Shown: in pieces, positions 44,694-52,793 of the stretch
Numbering within the stretch: position 1 is the stretch's first letter
Layout: the number at the start of each line of letters is the position of its first letter
Source of the DNA: Actinomadura pelletieri DSM 43383
GTDB taxonomy: Bacteria > Actinomycetota > Actinomycetes > Streptosporangiales > Streptosporangiaceae
Length of the DNA stretch: 64,000 nucleotides
Assembly (NCBI RefSeq): GCF_003634705.1
Contig: NZ_RBWU01000008.1
Span: 460,591-524,590, forward strand
Direction: 5' to 3'
Translations under genes and position numbers: made by a program
Notes under the pieces: generated by a model
What the model was told of the DNA's origin: nothing
The model's database searches: none
What the model saw: only the letters and a program-made list of their open reading frames with translations

Positions 44694-44705
44694 TTAGGCT
44701 TACCT
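44694..44705. promoter_or_regulatory. Candidate iron box (DmdR/IdeR type) upstream of korA
   Basis: TTAGGCTTACCT matches 11 of 12 positions of the TTAGGCTCACCT core found in actinobacterial iron boxes, 65 bp upstream of the korA GTG. The flanks fit less well, so it is at best a half-strong site. A palindrome CCTGGG...CCCAGG lies in the leader nearer the gene. Confidence 0.4.
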
Positions 44706-45158
44706 TCATGGTATGTCCGGGATCGGATGGTGTTATCGGGAACGGACTGCTCACCGAGACGACGGCAGGGTGGTACTCGCGTCGTCCGTCGCTCGGTGGC
44801 CGCCGGTCATGGGAGGCATGGACCGCGGCCGCCGTTCCGCCCGTCATGTGACGTCCCGCTTCCAGGGAGGTCGTGACCCCGTCAAAAGCAAGACGTATCA
44901 CTTCGGTGCGGGGTTCACGCGGGTCTCGTGGATTCGGGCAGGTCCTATCCGGTGGTACGACCTGAACGGGTCCTCAGTTCACTCGGAACACAGGGAGCTG
45001 CGCTGTCGGCACAGGTCGACGTGCAGCCGTCTGACCAGCCGACGCGCAGGGATGGTCGAGGAGCCGTGGCTCCCCGGGGGCGTGAGGTTCACATCTTGAG
45101 TGTAGTCAGCCCGTTTTTCCGTGGACGGCACCGCCCCACACGTCCGGGCCGGTCCGTT
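44706..45158. other. Gene-free stretch between korA and the proline-rich protein gene
   Basis: Open frames exist but none combines a ribosome site with typical codon bias. The region is G/C-poorer around 44880-45110. CCGTGG...CCACGG (about 45119-45141) could form a 3' hairpin for the minus-strand gene ending at 45159. Confidence 0.45.
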
Positions 45159-47405
45159 CTACGGGCCGGACGGGGTCGCGGACCGCGCGGCGTCCGGTCG
45201 CGACGACCCGGACGGCCCCGGCGTGTTCGGCTTCGGCCGGAGGACGGCGCGGCGCTCACGGTCGACGAGGGAGAGCAGCTTCGGGACGTCCTGCGCGCCC
45301 ACCGCCTCCCCGATGACGTGCGCGGTCGCCTCGTACGGGTAGGAACCGGGGTTGTCGAGGGCCCTGCGCACCCAGCCGCGCCACAGCCCGCTCGTGACCG
45401 TGCAGCGCAGCGTCAGCGCCCGTCCGGACGGAACCTGTTCCGACGTCCTGCACGACCCGAGCGGCCTGCCACGGGACGTGATGGCGGCCCGCAACGCCGC
45501 CCGCGCACCGGCCGGCACCTTGCCGGAAGGCGATGACAGTGTGGCCGGGACGCTCACGGTACAGCCGTTGGTGTTGCGGTCACAGTTGTGGAACGTCAAC
45601 GTTCCGGGTTGGAACCGCAACCCTGGGTCGGCGGCGCCGCCGAGCCCGGCCACGCGCGGACGCAGCTCGGCGAACAGCGTCGCCGGCGCGACCACCGGCG
45701 CCGCCGCGAACCTCGGCGAGGTCCGCCCGGCGGGCCGCACGGACAGCAGCCGGTGCGGCGCGGCCTTCGACAGCAGGTAATCGGCGCCCGCCGTGTCGAC
45801 CCGGTACGCCGGGACGCCGTTCACGTTCTCCGTGGGCGTCTTCTTCGACGCCCTGGTGAGGGCCTGGGCGATGGCCTTGGGGCCGAGAACGCCCGGAATG
45901 TCGAACCCGGGTAGGGACGCGGGCGCCTTGGCCCACCGTCCGGCGTAGTAGTCCGGCTGGCGGGTCTCTCCGATGTAGTCGCGCCAGAACACCGGACTCG
46001 CCTTGACGTAGGTGACGCCGTCGACGGCGACGACGTCCGCTCTCAGCGCGCCCGCCGTGAGCGTGCCCGTCGCCGAGCCCGCCGGGGTGACCCGCAGATG
46101 CGCCTGGACGGGCCTGCCGCCCACGGTCATCGTCCCGTCGTAGCGCATGCCCTTCCCGGACGTGAGCCACTCGCCCGCCTTGAGGGACCACGCGGGCGGC
46201 GCGGCGACCCGCGTCGGCGACACCGGCTTCCCGGACGGCTCCTCGCCCCCGGACACCATGACGGCCACCACCGCCCCCGCGATCACCGTGACGACGGCCG
46301 CCCCCACCGCGATCGCCAACCGCCCCTTCCGCGAAGCGGACCACGTCCCCGACCCGAGTCCCGACCCCGCATTCGGAACCAGACTCGACCCGGTCCCCCT
46401 GTTCGAACCTGGCATCGGGCCCGTGTTCGGTCCGGGCCCCGCGTATGGTCCGGGCGCTGCGTTAGCCCGTGGTCCACCGCCGAAAAACGGTCCCGCTCCC
46501 GGTTCCGACCCCACGCTCGGACCCGGACCTGTGTCCGCGCCCGGTCCAGCGCCCCACCATGCTCCCGGTTCAGGTTCCGCGTTCGGACGTGGCCCTGTGC
46601 TTGGGACGAGTCCTGTTCCCGGTTCGGGGGCTGCGCTCGGGATCGGGCCTGTGCTCAGGCCCGGTGTCGGTTCTGGCGTCGGGCTTGGTCCAGCGTCCCA
46701 CCACGGTCCCGGTTCAGGTTCCGCGTTCGGACGTGGGCCTGTGCTTGGGACGAGTCCTGTTTCCGGTTCCGGTGCTGCGCTCGGGATCGGGCCTGTGCCA
46801 GGGCCTGGTCCGGCGCCCCACGATGGTCCTGGTCCTGTGTTCGGTTCGGGTCCCGTGTTCGGGCTTAGGCTCGGTTCGGCGTTTGAGCCTGGTCCTGCGC
46901 TTGGGATTGGGCCTGTGTTCAGGCCTGGTGTCGGTTCTGGCGTCGGGCCTGGTCCAGCGCCCCACCACGGTTCCGGTCCTGTGTTCGGTTCGGGTCCCAT
47001 GATCGGAGTTAGGCCTGGTTCGGCGTTTGAGCCTGGTCCTCCGCTTGGGATCGGGCCTGGTGTCGGTTCTGGCGTCGGGCTTGGTCCAGCGCTCCACCAT
47101 GGTTCCGGTTCCGGTTCCGGTTCCGGTTCCGGTTCCGGGCCCACGATCGGATTCGGGCCTGTGCTCAGGCTTGGGCCGGTGCCGGGCCATGGGCCCGGTT
47201 CTGTGTTCGGCTCGGGGCCTGTGGACCAGCTTTGGCCTGTACCTGACTCCGGGCCTGTGGTTGGGAATGGGCCTGTGGTCGCGCCTGGTTCCGGGCCGGT
47301 GTTCCGTCCTTGTTCCGCGCCTGGGGGCTGGAGGTAGGGCGGGAACGGGAGGCCGGGCGGTGTTGGGGAGGGGGCCGGGGGCGGCCCGTCCTGTTCAGCG
47401 CTCAC
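45159..47405 (-). CDS. Membrane-anchored protein with long Gly/Pro/Glu repeat region
   Basis: A 748-residue protein. Residues about 1-355 are cytoplasmic, low-complexity repeats of the type GPEPNTGPGPSWGAG and PTPEPTPGLSTGPIPSA. One helix follows (LAIAVGAAVVTVIAGAVVAVMVSG, about 367-390), then an extracytoplasmic domain. That domain has a lipoprotein-like half (GMRYDGTMTVGG ... YRVDTAGADYLL) and a Cys-containing end (NCDRNTNGCTV, GSCRTSE, LRCTV). The end aligns with that of the next gene (47625-48905), so the two are paralogues. The GTG 47405 start has only a weak site. Role unknown; envelope function likely. Confidence 0.75.
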   Translation of the reverse strand: MSAEQDGPPPAPSPTPPGLPFPPYLQPPGAEQGRNTGPEPGATTGPFPTTGPESGTGQSWSTGPEPNTEPGPWPGTGPSLSTGPNPIVGPEPEPEPEPEPEPWWSAGPSPTPEPTPGPIPSGGPGSNAEPGLTPIMGPEPNTGPEPWWGAGPGPTPEPTPGLNTGPIPSAGPGSNAEPSLSPNTGPEPNTGPGPSWGAGPGPGTGPIPSAAPEPETGLVPSTGPRPNAEPEPGPWWDAGPSPTPEPTPGLSTGPIPSAAPEPGTGLVPSTGPRPNAEPEPGAWWGAGPGADTGPGPSVGSEPGAGPFFGGGPRANAAPGPYAGPGPNTGPMPGSNRGTGSSLVPNAGSGLGSGTWSASRKGRLAIAVGAAVVTVIAGAVVAVMVSGGEEPSGKPVSPTRVAAPPAWSLKAGEWLTSGKGMRYDGTMTVGGRPVQAHLRVTPAGSATGTLTAGALRADVVAVDGVTYVKASPVFWRDYIGETRQPDYYAGRWAKAPASLPGFDIPGVLGPKAIAQALTRASKKTPTENVNGVPAYRVDTAGADYLLSKAAPHRLLSVRPAGRTSPRFAAAPVVAPATLFAELRPRVAGLGGAADPGLRFQPGTLTFHNCDRNTNGCTVSVPATLSSPSGKVPAGARAALRAAITSRGRPLGSCRTSEQVPSGRALTLRCTVTSGLWRGWVRRALDNPGSYPYEATAHVIGEAVGAQDVPKLLSLVDRERRAVLRPKPNTPGPSGSSRPDAARSATPSGP
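46440..47330 (-). repeat. Degenerate Gly-Pro-rich coding repeats
   Basis: The unit encoding the W(G/D)AGPSPTPEPTPG...STGPIPSA...GPRPNAEPEPG block recurs about every 120-145 bp, with clear restarts near 46543, 46690, 46810, 46950 and 47087. Blocks near 46555 and 46700 are almost identical over more than 60 bases. Third-position GC bias is much lower than in the rest of the gene. Confidence 0.85.
47101..47136 (-). repeat. Six perfect copies of the hexanucleotide GGTTCC
   Basis: GGTTCC is repeated six times without interruption, coding alternating Glu-Pro on the minus strand. Slippage by whole units would keep the frame and change the repeat length. Confidence 0.95.
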
Positions 47406-47567
47406 TGGGGATCACTCTGCTCACTTCCGGGGTCCGCGCATCGGACCCGACCGTCAGGCACCAGGCAGGGGATGTCGACGGCGTCCTCCCCGGGGGGGAG
47501 GCCGACGGATGCTCTGCGGCATAAGGGGCGCCGTCGGCCCTGGAGGGCGCTCCTTGAGCATAAGGGG

Positions 47568-47609
47568 GCCCGGCGGTGCCGCCCCCATTGTGGGGCGGCA
47601 TCGCCGGGC
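47568..47609. terminator. Strong 18-bp hairpin terminator
   Basis: GCCCGGCGGTGCCGCCCC (47568-47585) faces GGGGCGGCATCGCCGGGC (47592-47609), 18 positions with only one non-Watson-Crick pair and a six-base loop. It lies 15 bp past the stop of the minus-strand gene at 47625. The rest of 47406-47624 contains no gene. Confidence 0.85.
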
Positions 47610-47624
47610 TTTCGGTGTCTCGGG

Positions 47625-48905
47625 TTACTCGCTGTCGAGACCGTTCTGCATCGCCGACACCTCTTCGGGCGTGGCGCCGATCACCTTGTAGGAGGCGTGC
47701 TTGTAGAACGTTCCGCCCGTGCCCTTGGCCCAGCTCCGCCAGGCGGCGCTGGTGACCCGGCAGCTCGCCCACTGGGGGAGGGAGCTGCTGATCGTGATCC
47801 GGGTCGTGCAGTCGCCGAGGTCGCGGCCGGTCAGCGTGCCGGCGGTGATCCGGAACCGGACGTCGATCGTGACGGGCGTCTCCACGTCGTACGGCGGACG
47901 GATCTTCGCCTCGACCGTGCAGCCGGCGTCGCCGTTACAGCCGCCGCGCTTCCACTCGGCGACCCTCGGCTGCGCGGAGCCGTTGAAGGAGTCCTTCAAC
48001 TCGCCGATGCTCGTGCGCATCTGGGAGATGAGGGACGAGGCGTCGCCGGGGCTCTTCTGGGTCACGTCCACCCGCACGCGCGGGGTGGTGGCCTCGTAGC
48101 GCAGCAGCTCCGCGTCGTCCTCGTCGCTGATGTAGACGGTGGACGAGAACGTGCTGAACTTCAGCGCCTTCTTGCCCTGCCAGGTCGTCTCGAGCGGCTT
48201 GATCCGCGACGTCCGCGCGGAGCGGATCGCGCTCGCCAGCGCCGTGGGGGACAGCTGCTGCTTGAAGTCGATGTTGAGTTCGTCGGCGTCCAGGCGGCCC
48301 CACTGCTCACCCGAGGTGAGGTAGAACGCCTCGTCGCTGCCGGAGATCTCCCGCTTCCAGTAGGCCTGGCCGGCCTTCACGAACAGCTTGCCGTCCGTGG
48401 ACAGGAGGGTGACGCGGTCGCCGTTCCAGGTGACGGGCCCGGTCGCGCGGCCGCCACGGGTGACGTTCAGCTCACCGGTCAGCGTTCCGGTGCCGCCGAG
48501 CGTGCCCTTCAGTTCGACCGCGCGGGCCGCGGACATGCTGGTCGCCGCGGCGGTCAGCTTCTCCTCCGGGGTCTTGCCGCCGTTCGCGGCGATCACGAAC
48601 ACCACGACGCCGATGATGACCAGGATCACCAGGCCGCCGCCGAGCAGCGCCGCGATCAGCGCGCCGCCGCCGCGCCGCGGCGGCGGTCCTCCCGGGCCCA
48701 TCGGGGCGCCGGGCGGCGGCGGAAAGAACGGCGGCGGTGTTCCGGGCCCACCGAAACCTCCGGGCGGAGGTGGTCCGCCCGGGCCTCCCACGCCCCCCGG
48801 ATCACCGGGGACGCCCGGCCCGCCCGGTCCCGCGGGCGGCGGTGGAGGCGGCCAGGAGGCACCGCCCGGGTTCTCCCACCCCGGTGGCGGTGGAGGGTTG
48901 CTCAT
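47625..48905 (-). CDS. Proline-rich single-pass membrane protein, paralogue of its neighbour
   Basis: A 426-residue protein. A cytoplasmic Pro/Gly-rich stretch (about 1-85) precedes one helix (ALIAALLGGGLVILVIIGVVVFVIA, about 88-113). The extracytoplasmic part has a LppX/LprG-like shape (SMSAARAVELKGTL, FVKAGQAYWK, GKKALKFSTFSSTVYI). Its end has GCNGDAGCTV, LGDCTTR and SCRVTSAAWRSW, matching Cys positions in the upstream paralogue. ATG 48905 follows AAGGA by nine bases. It is divergent from the nuo cluster. Lipid or small-molecule carriage across the envelope is a guess from the LprG-like look. Confidence 0.75.
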   Translation of the reverse strand: MSNPPPPPGWENPGGASWPPPPPPAGPGGPGVPGDPGGVGGPGGPPPPGGFGGPGTPPPFFPPPPGAPMGPGGPPPRRGGGALIAALLGGGLVILVIIGVVVFVIAANGGKTPEEKLTAAATSMSAARAVELKGTLGGTGTLTGELNVTRGGRATGPVTWNGDRVTLLSTDGKLFVKAGQAYWKREISGSDEAFYLTSGEQWGRLDADELNIDFKQQLSPTALASAIRSARTSRIKPLETTWQGKKALKFSTFSSTVYISDEDDAELLRYEATTPRVRVDVTQKSPGDASSLISQMRTSIGELKDSFNGSAQPRVAEWKRGGCNGDAGCTVEAKIRPPYDVETPVTIDVRFRITAGTLTGRDLGDCTTRITISSSLPQWASCRVTSAAWRSWAKGTGGTFYKHASYKVIGATPEEVSAMQNGLDSE

Positions 48906-49061
48906 CTGGTCACGTCCTTCCAGGTCAACTGACCCCAATGCCTAACCTAGTGTGCAGTAAAACCGTGACATCGCGCGCCTCCGATGTGGAGGAACGTGGT
49001 CACACTCCCCCCGACGCCGTTGAACGGGGATACTTGGTCTGACGCAGGCGGGGAGGTTTCG

Positions 49062-49433
49062 GTGCATAACTATTTCGATACGTATGTCGTTGTTGTCGTA
49101 CTACTCCTAGTCGGTGCCGGAATCGTCGGCGGTGGCCTCACCGCCAACCGGATGCTCCGTCCGGACCGTCCCACCGCCGAGAAACTGACGACCTACGAGT
49201 GCGGCGTCGACCCGGTCGGGGAGAACTGGGCGCACTCGTACGTCCGGTACTACGTCTTCGCGTACCTGTATGTCGTGTTCGCCGTGGACGCGGTCTTCCT
49301 CTTCCCCTGGGCGACGGTGTTCTCTGCGCCCGGCTACGGGGCCACGACGCTCGGCGAGATGTTCGTCTTCCTGGCGTTCCTCGCCGCGGGGCTGGCCTAC
49401 GCGGGCAAGAAGGGCGTGCTGTCCTGGGTCTGA
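49062..49433 (+). CDS. nuoA: Complex I subunit NuoA
   Basis: A 123-residue, three-helix membrane subunit. YECGVDPVGENWAHSYVRYYVFAY (about 46-69) is the NuoA signature loop; its Cys lies beside the quinone channel. The GTG start at 49062 has GGGGAGG five bases upstream. First gene of a cluster that lacks nuoD, E, F and G. Confidence 0.92.
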   Translation: MHNYFDTYVVVVVLLLVGAGIVGGGLTANRMLRPDRPTAEKLTTYECGVDPVGENWAHSYVRYYVFAYLYVVFAVDAVFLFPWATVFSAPGYGATTLGEMFVFLAFLAAGLAYAGKKGVLSWV

Positions 49434-49511
49434 CCCGGTTGGGATTGATCCGGCTGAGATTGATCCGGCTGGGCCTCTGGCCAGACCGCGTGGGGCTGTA
49501 ACAATGCTCTC

Positions 49512-50384
49512 GTGGGCACCATCGATCTACCGCCGCCGAGCGTGGGACCGCTGTCGCGGCTGGCGCCGAAGCCCGTCAAGTTCGTGCTCAACTGGGGCCG
49601 CCGCTACTCGCTGTGGGTCTTCAACTTTGGCCTGGCCTGCTGCGCCATCGAGTTCATCGCGACATCGATGAGCCGGCACGACTTCATCCGGCTCGGCGTC
49701 ATCCCGTTCGCGCCCGGCCCCCGGCAGGCCGACCTCATGGTCGTCTCCGGCACCGTCAGCGACAAGATGGCGCCCGCCGTCCGTCGCCTGTACGAGCAGA
49801 TGCCCGAGCCTAAGTACGTCATCTCGTTCGGCGCGTGCTCCAACTGTGGCGGGCCCTACTGGGACTCGTACTGCGTCACGAAGGGCGTCGACCAGATCAT
49901 CCCGGTGGACGTGTACGTGCCGGGCTGCCCGCCGCGTCCCGAGGCGCTCCTGCAGGGCATCGTCCGCCTCCAGGACAAGATCGCCGGTGAGTCGCTCGGC
50001 GACCGGTACACCGGGGCGGGAGGCGAACCGGTGGCCCCGCCGCCCGCGCCGCGTCCGCTCTCGGCCACGGTGCTGCGCCGTCCCGTCCAGCCGCCGCCCC
50101 CGGACGCGGGCGAGACCCGGCCGTTGCCGCCACCGCCCGCCGACGAGTCGCCCGCCGACGAGTCGCCCGCGGAGGAGAACGTGGCGGCCGGGGAGAACGC
50201 GGCGGCCGAGGCGCCCATGCAGGAGACGCCCGTGGTCCATGAGGCCGAGGACGTCACCCTGCCCGTGCGGCCTGTCGAGGACGAGCGGACGCCGAAGCGC
50301 GGCGGCAGGGACGAGCACGATCCGTCGATTATCCCGGGGTGGGCCGAAGACGGGCACGACGACGAGATCGGACGCGACCGGTGA
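49512..50384 (+). CDS. nuoB: Complex I subunit NuoB with long C-terminal tail
   Basis: 290 residues; the usual NuoB part ends near 165. The N2 cluster ligands are visible: LACCAIEF (two adjacent Cys), GACSNCGG and VPGCPPRPE. About 120 further residues form an acidic, Pro/Ala-rich tail with ADESPADESPAEE, probably disordered and absent from standard NuoB. N2 passes electrons to quinone at the NuoB/NuoD interface, yet no nuoD is encoded here. GTG 49512 has no clear ribosome site. Confidence 0.92.
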   Translation: MGTIDLPPPSVGPLSRLAPKPVKFVLNWGRRYSLWVFNFGLACCAIEFIATSMSRHDFIRLGVIPFAPGPRQADLMVVSGTVSDKMAPAVRRLYEQMPEPKYVISFGACSNCGGPYWDSYCVTKGVDQIIPVDVYVPGCPPRPEALLQGIVRLQDKIAGESLGDRYTGAGGEPVAPPPAPRPLSATVLRRPVQPPPPDAGETRPLPPPPADESPADESPAEENVAAGENAAAEAPMQETPVVHEAEDVTLPVRPVEDERTPKRGGRDEHDPSIIPGWAEDGHDDEIGRDR

Positions 50385-50947
50385 GCGCCGAACCGGCCGC
50401 GCAGGCCCTGACCGAGGCGTGGACGGCCCGTTTCGGCGACGAGATCTCCACGGAGGAGACGTTCGGCGGCCTCGCCGTCGGGGTGCCGCCCGAGCACTGG
50501 GTGGACGCGCTGACCTTCGCCCGCGACGACCTGTCCTGCGGCTACTTCGACTGGCTGACCGGGGTGGACGAACTCGACGAGGGCTTCGCCGTCGTCGTCC
50601 ACGTGTACTCGCTTGAACGACGCCACCATCTGCTGATCCGGACGCGCGTTCCGAAGCGGGCGCCCGTGCTGCCCACGGCCACCGGCGTGTACCGGGGGGC
50701 CGAATGGCACGAACGGGAGACGTCCGAGATGTTCGGCGTGCTGTTCGAGGGCCATCCGAACCTCGTCCCGCTGCTGCTCCCGGACGGGTTCGAAGGCCAC
50801 CCGCTCCGCAAGGACTTCGTGCTCGCCGCCCGCGTCGCCAAGCCGTGGCCGGGCGCCAAGGAACCGGGCGAGTCGGGGCACGGCGCGCCGAGCCGCCGCC
50901 GTGTCCGCCCGCCGGGCGTGCCGGATGACTGGGGTCCCAATGCTTGA
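50381..50947 (+). CDS. nuoC: Complex I subunit NuoC
   Basis: 188 residues. TFARDDLSCGYFDWLTGVDE, then the family signature WHERETSEMFGVLFEGHPNL and LLLPDGFEGHPLRKDF identify the 30-kDa subunit. It is not fused to NuoD: the frame stops right after a short basic tail. Its start overlaps the nuoB stop (GTGA) and its stop overlaps the nuoH start. Confidence 0.92.
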   Translation: MSAEPAAQALTEAWTARFGDEISTEETFGGLAVGVPPEHWVDALTFARDDLSCGYFDWLTGVDELDEGFAVVVHVYSLERRHHLLIRTRVPKRAPVLPTATGVYRGAEWHERETSEMFGVLFEGHPNLVPLLLPDGFEGHPLRKDFVLAARVAKPWPGAKEPGESGHGAPSRRRVRPPGVPDDWGPNA

Positions 50948-51893
50948 GGTCGTCGTCAAGCTGGCGCTGGTCGCCGCCGCGTTCGCGCTGCTGCCGCTGC
51001 TGGTCGGGCAGGCCGAGCACAAGGTCATGGCCCACATGCAGGGCCGTCTCGGCCCCATGTACGCGGGCGGCTTCCACGGCTGGGCGCAGCTCGTCGCCGA
51101 CGGTGTGAAGTTCGCGCAGAAGGAGGACGTGGTCCCGCGCGACGCCGACCGGTGGGTGTTCAAGCTGGCTCCCGGCGTTGCGCTCGTCCCGTACCTGCTG
51201 GTCCTGCTAGTGATCCCGATCGGGCCCGGCGGGCAGGTCGCCCTCGACCTCGGGCCCGGGATCTTCTTCGCGCTGGCCGTGATGGGCGTCGGCGTCATCG
51301 GCGCGATCATGGCGGGCTGGGCGAGCGCGAACAAGTACTCGCTGCTCGGCGGGATGCGGGTCGCGGCGCAGCTGATGTCGTACGAGCTGCCGATGGTGTT
51401 CGCGGCGTCGTCGGTGGCGATGGCGGCGGGCACCCTGTCGCTCCAGGGCGTCGTGGTGGAGTGGCGCTGGTGGTGGCTGCCATGGCAGGCGGTCGGCGCC
51501 GTGGTGTTCTTCGTCGCGGGCCTCGCCGAGCTGCGCCGTCCGCCGTTCGACATGCCGGTCGCCGACTCCGAGATCATCTTCGGCCCGTACACGGAGTACG
51601 GCGGGCTGCGGTTCGCGCTGTTCCTGCTGGCCGAGTACGCCGGGATCGTCGTGCTGTGCGGGCTGACGGCCGTGCTGTTCCTCGGCGGCTGGAAGGGCCC
51701 GTTCCTCAACACCGAACTCGGCTGGCTCTGGACGATGATCAAGGTCGGCGCGCTGGCGTTCTGCGTGATCTGGCTGCGGGTCAGCTATCCGCGGATGCGC
51801 GAGGACCAGTTGCAGAAACTCGCCTGGGCGTGGCTGGTGCCGCTGTCGCTGGCGCAGCTCGCCCTCACCGGCGTGCTGAAGGTCGTCCTCTGA
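50940..51893 (+). CDS. nuoH: Complex I subunit NuoH
   Basis: A 317-residue membrane subunit with about eight helices. EHKVMAHMQGRLGPMYAG near 22-39 and ELRRPPFDMPVADSEIIFGPYTEYGG near 196-221 are the quinone-pocket loops of NuoH. It follows nuoC with an 8-base overlap, leaving no room for nuoD. The next gene is on the opposite strand. Confidence 0.93.
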   Translation: MLEVVVKLALVAAAFALLPLLVGQAEHKVMAHMQGRLGPMYAGGFHGWAQLVADGVKFAQKEDVVPRDADRWVFKLAPGVALVPYLLVLLVIPIGPGGQVALDLGPGIFFALAVMGVGVIGAIMAGWASANKYSLLGGMRVAAQLMSYELPMVFAASSVAMAAGTLSLQGVVVEWRWWWLPWQAVGAVVFFVAGLAELRRPPFDMPVADSEIIFGPYTEYGGLRFALFLLAEYAGIVVLCGLTAVLFLGGWKGPFLNTELGWLWTMIKVGALAFCVIWLRVSYPRMREDQLQKLAWAWLVPLSLAQLALTGVLKVVL

Positions 51894-51926
51894 CCCCGGG
51901 CTCTGACCCCGGGCCCTGGGCGGGCG

Positions 51927-52691
51927 TCACCTCAGGAAGATGGTGAACTCGGCCATCGCGGGGAGGACGTCCGGCGGCAGGTCGGCGTCCACCGCCATCT
52001 CCTCGGCGGACACGAAACCGCCGTGCTCCTCGCGGCGGCCGACGATGCGCTCCACGAACTCGGGTTTCATGCCGGGCAGCGCGGCGAGGACCTGCGGCGG
52101 CGCGGAATTGACGTCCACGAGACCGCCGTCGTCGTAGGTGCGGGGCATGTCGGGACGGCCGATCCGCAGCTCGCGGGCGAGCGCCGGGTCCTCGGCGGCC
52201 AGCGCGCGGGCCTGCTCACGCAGCTCCCGCCGGTACTTGGCGACCTTGATGGCGTGCTCGTTGAGGCGGCTGCGCGGCACGCCCCGCGGGAACACCGACG
52301 TCCGGACGGCGAACGCGTGGGCGCTGCCCGCGATCCACAGCATGATCGCGATGAATCCGGCGAGGACGAAGAACACCGGATTGTCGAACTGCATCAGCAT
52401 CAGGACCGTGGCGGTCCCGGTGCCGTATCCGGCCGCGGCCACACCGAGACCCGGTGATTTCTGCCGGATGGCCGCGTAGAGGAACGAGAACGGCGTCCCG
52501 TACCCGAGGGTGATGAGCGGCACCGACGCCCACAGGATGCCGCGTGCCGTATCCGCCGCCGGCACGGGCACGGGAGGCGGTGGAACGGGGGACATCGGAG
52601 GGAACGGCGACCGCGGGAAAGGCGGCCGCCACACGTTCCCCATGGAATGAGGCGCGGCGCGGCGCCCGAGATGGTCTCCGTGCGGATTCAC
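51927..52691 (-). CDS. Helix-hairpin-helix membrane protein, antisense inside the nuo cluster
   Basis: 254 residues. After a Pro-rich start come two or three membrane helices (about 50-70, 80-100 and 100-125), a charged helix (KYRRELREQARALAAED) and a C-terminal helix-hairpin-helix of ComEA type (VDVNSAPPQVLAALPGMKPEFVERIVGRRE, about 190-219). Such HhH domains bind DNA or act as protein modules; a membrane topology with the HhH at the C-terminus resembles DNA-uptake or envelope proteins. GTG 52691 is supported by GGGAGGG seven bases upstream. It splits nuoH from nuoI. The 102-bp spacer to nuoI must hold divergent promoters. Confidence 0.72.
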   Translation of the reverse strand: MNPHGDHLGRRAAPHSMGNVWRPPFPRSPFPPMSPVPPPPVPVPAADTARGILWASVPLITLGYGTPFSFLYAAIRQKSPGLGVAAAGYGTGTATVLMLMQFDNPVFFVLAGFIAIMLWIAGSAHAFAVRTSVFPRGVPRSRLNEHAIKVAKYRRELREQARALAAEDPALARELRIGRPDMPRTYDDGGLVDVNSAPPQVLAALPGMKPEFVERIVGRREEHGGFVSAEEMAVDADLPPDVLPAMAEFTIFLR

Positions 52692-52793
52692 CCGCTATCC
52701 CTCCCCCTGAACCCGGCGCGGACCACGGGCTCCACATATGGTTCGACGAACGCGGCACCCGCCGCGTTCCCCCGGAGACGATCCTGCGCAATC

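Noticed and set aside
42674..44851. A 725-codon plus-strand frame over korA
   Set aside because: Antisense shadow; korA on the minus strand has catalytic motifs, ribosome site and coupled korB.
44713..45099. A 128-codon plus-strand frame upstream of korA
   Set aside because: No ribosome site, poor codon bias and no recognisable motif.
45119..45141. Rho-independent terminator at CCGTGG...CCACGG next to a T-run
   Set aside because: The T-run is on the wrong side for the minus-strand gene, so only a plain hairpin can be claimed.
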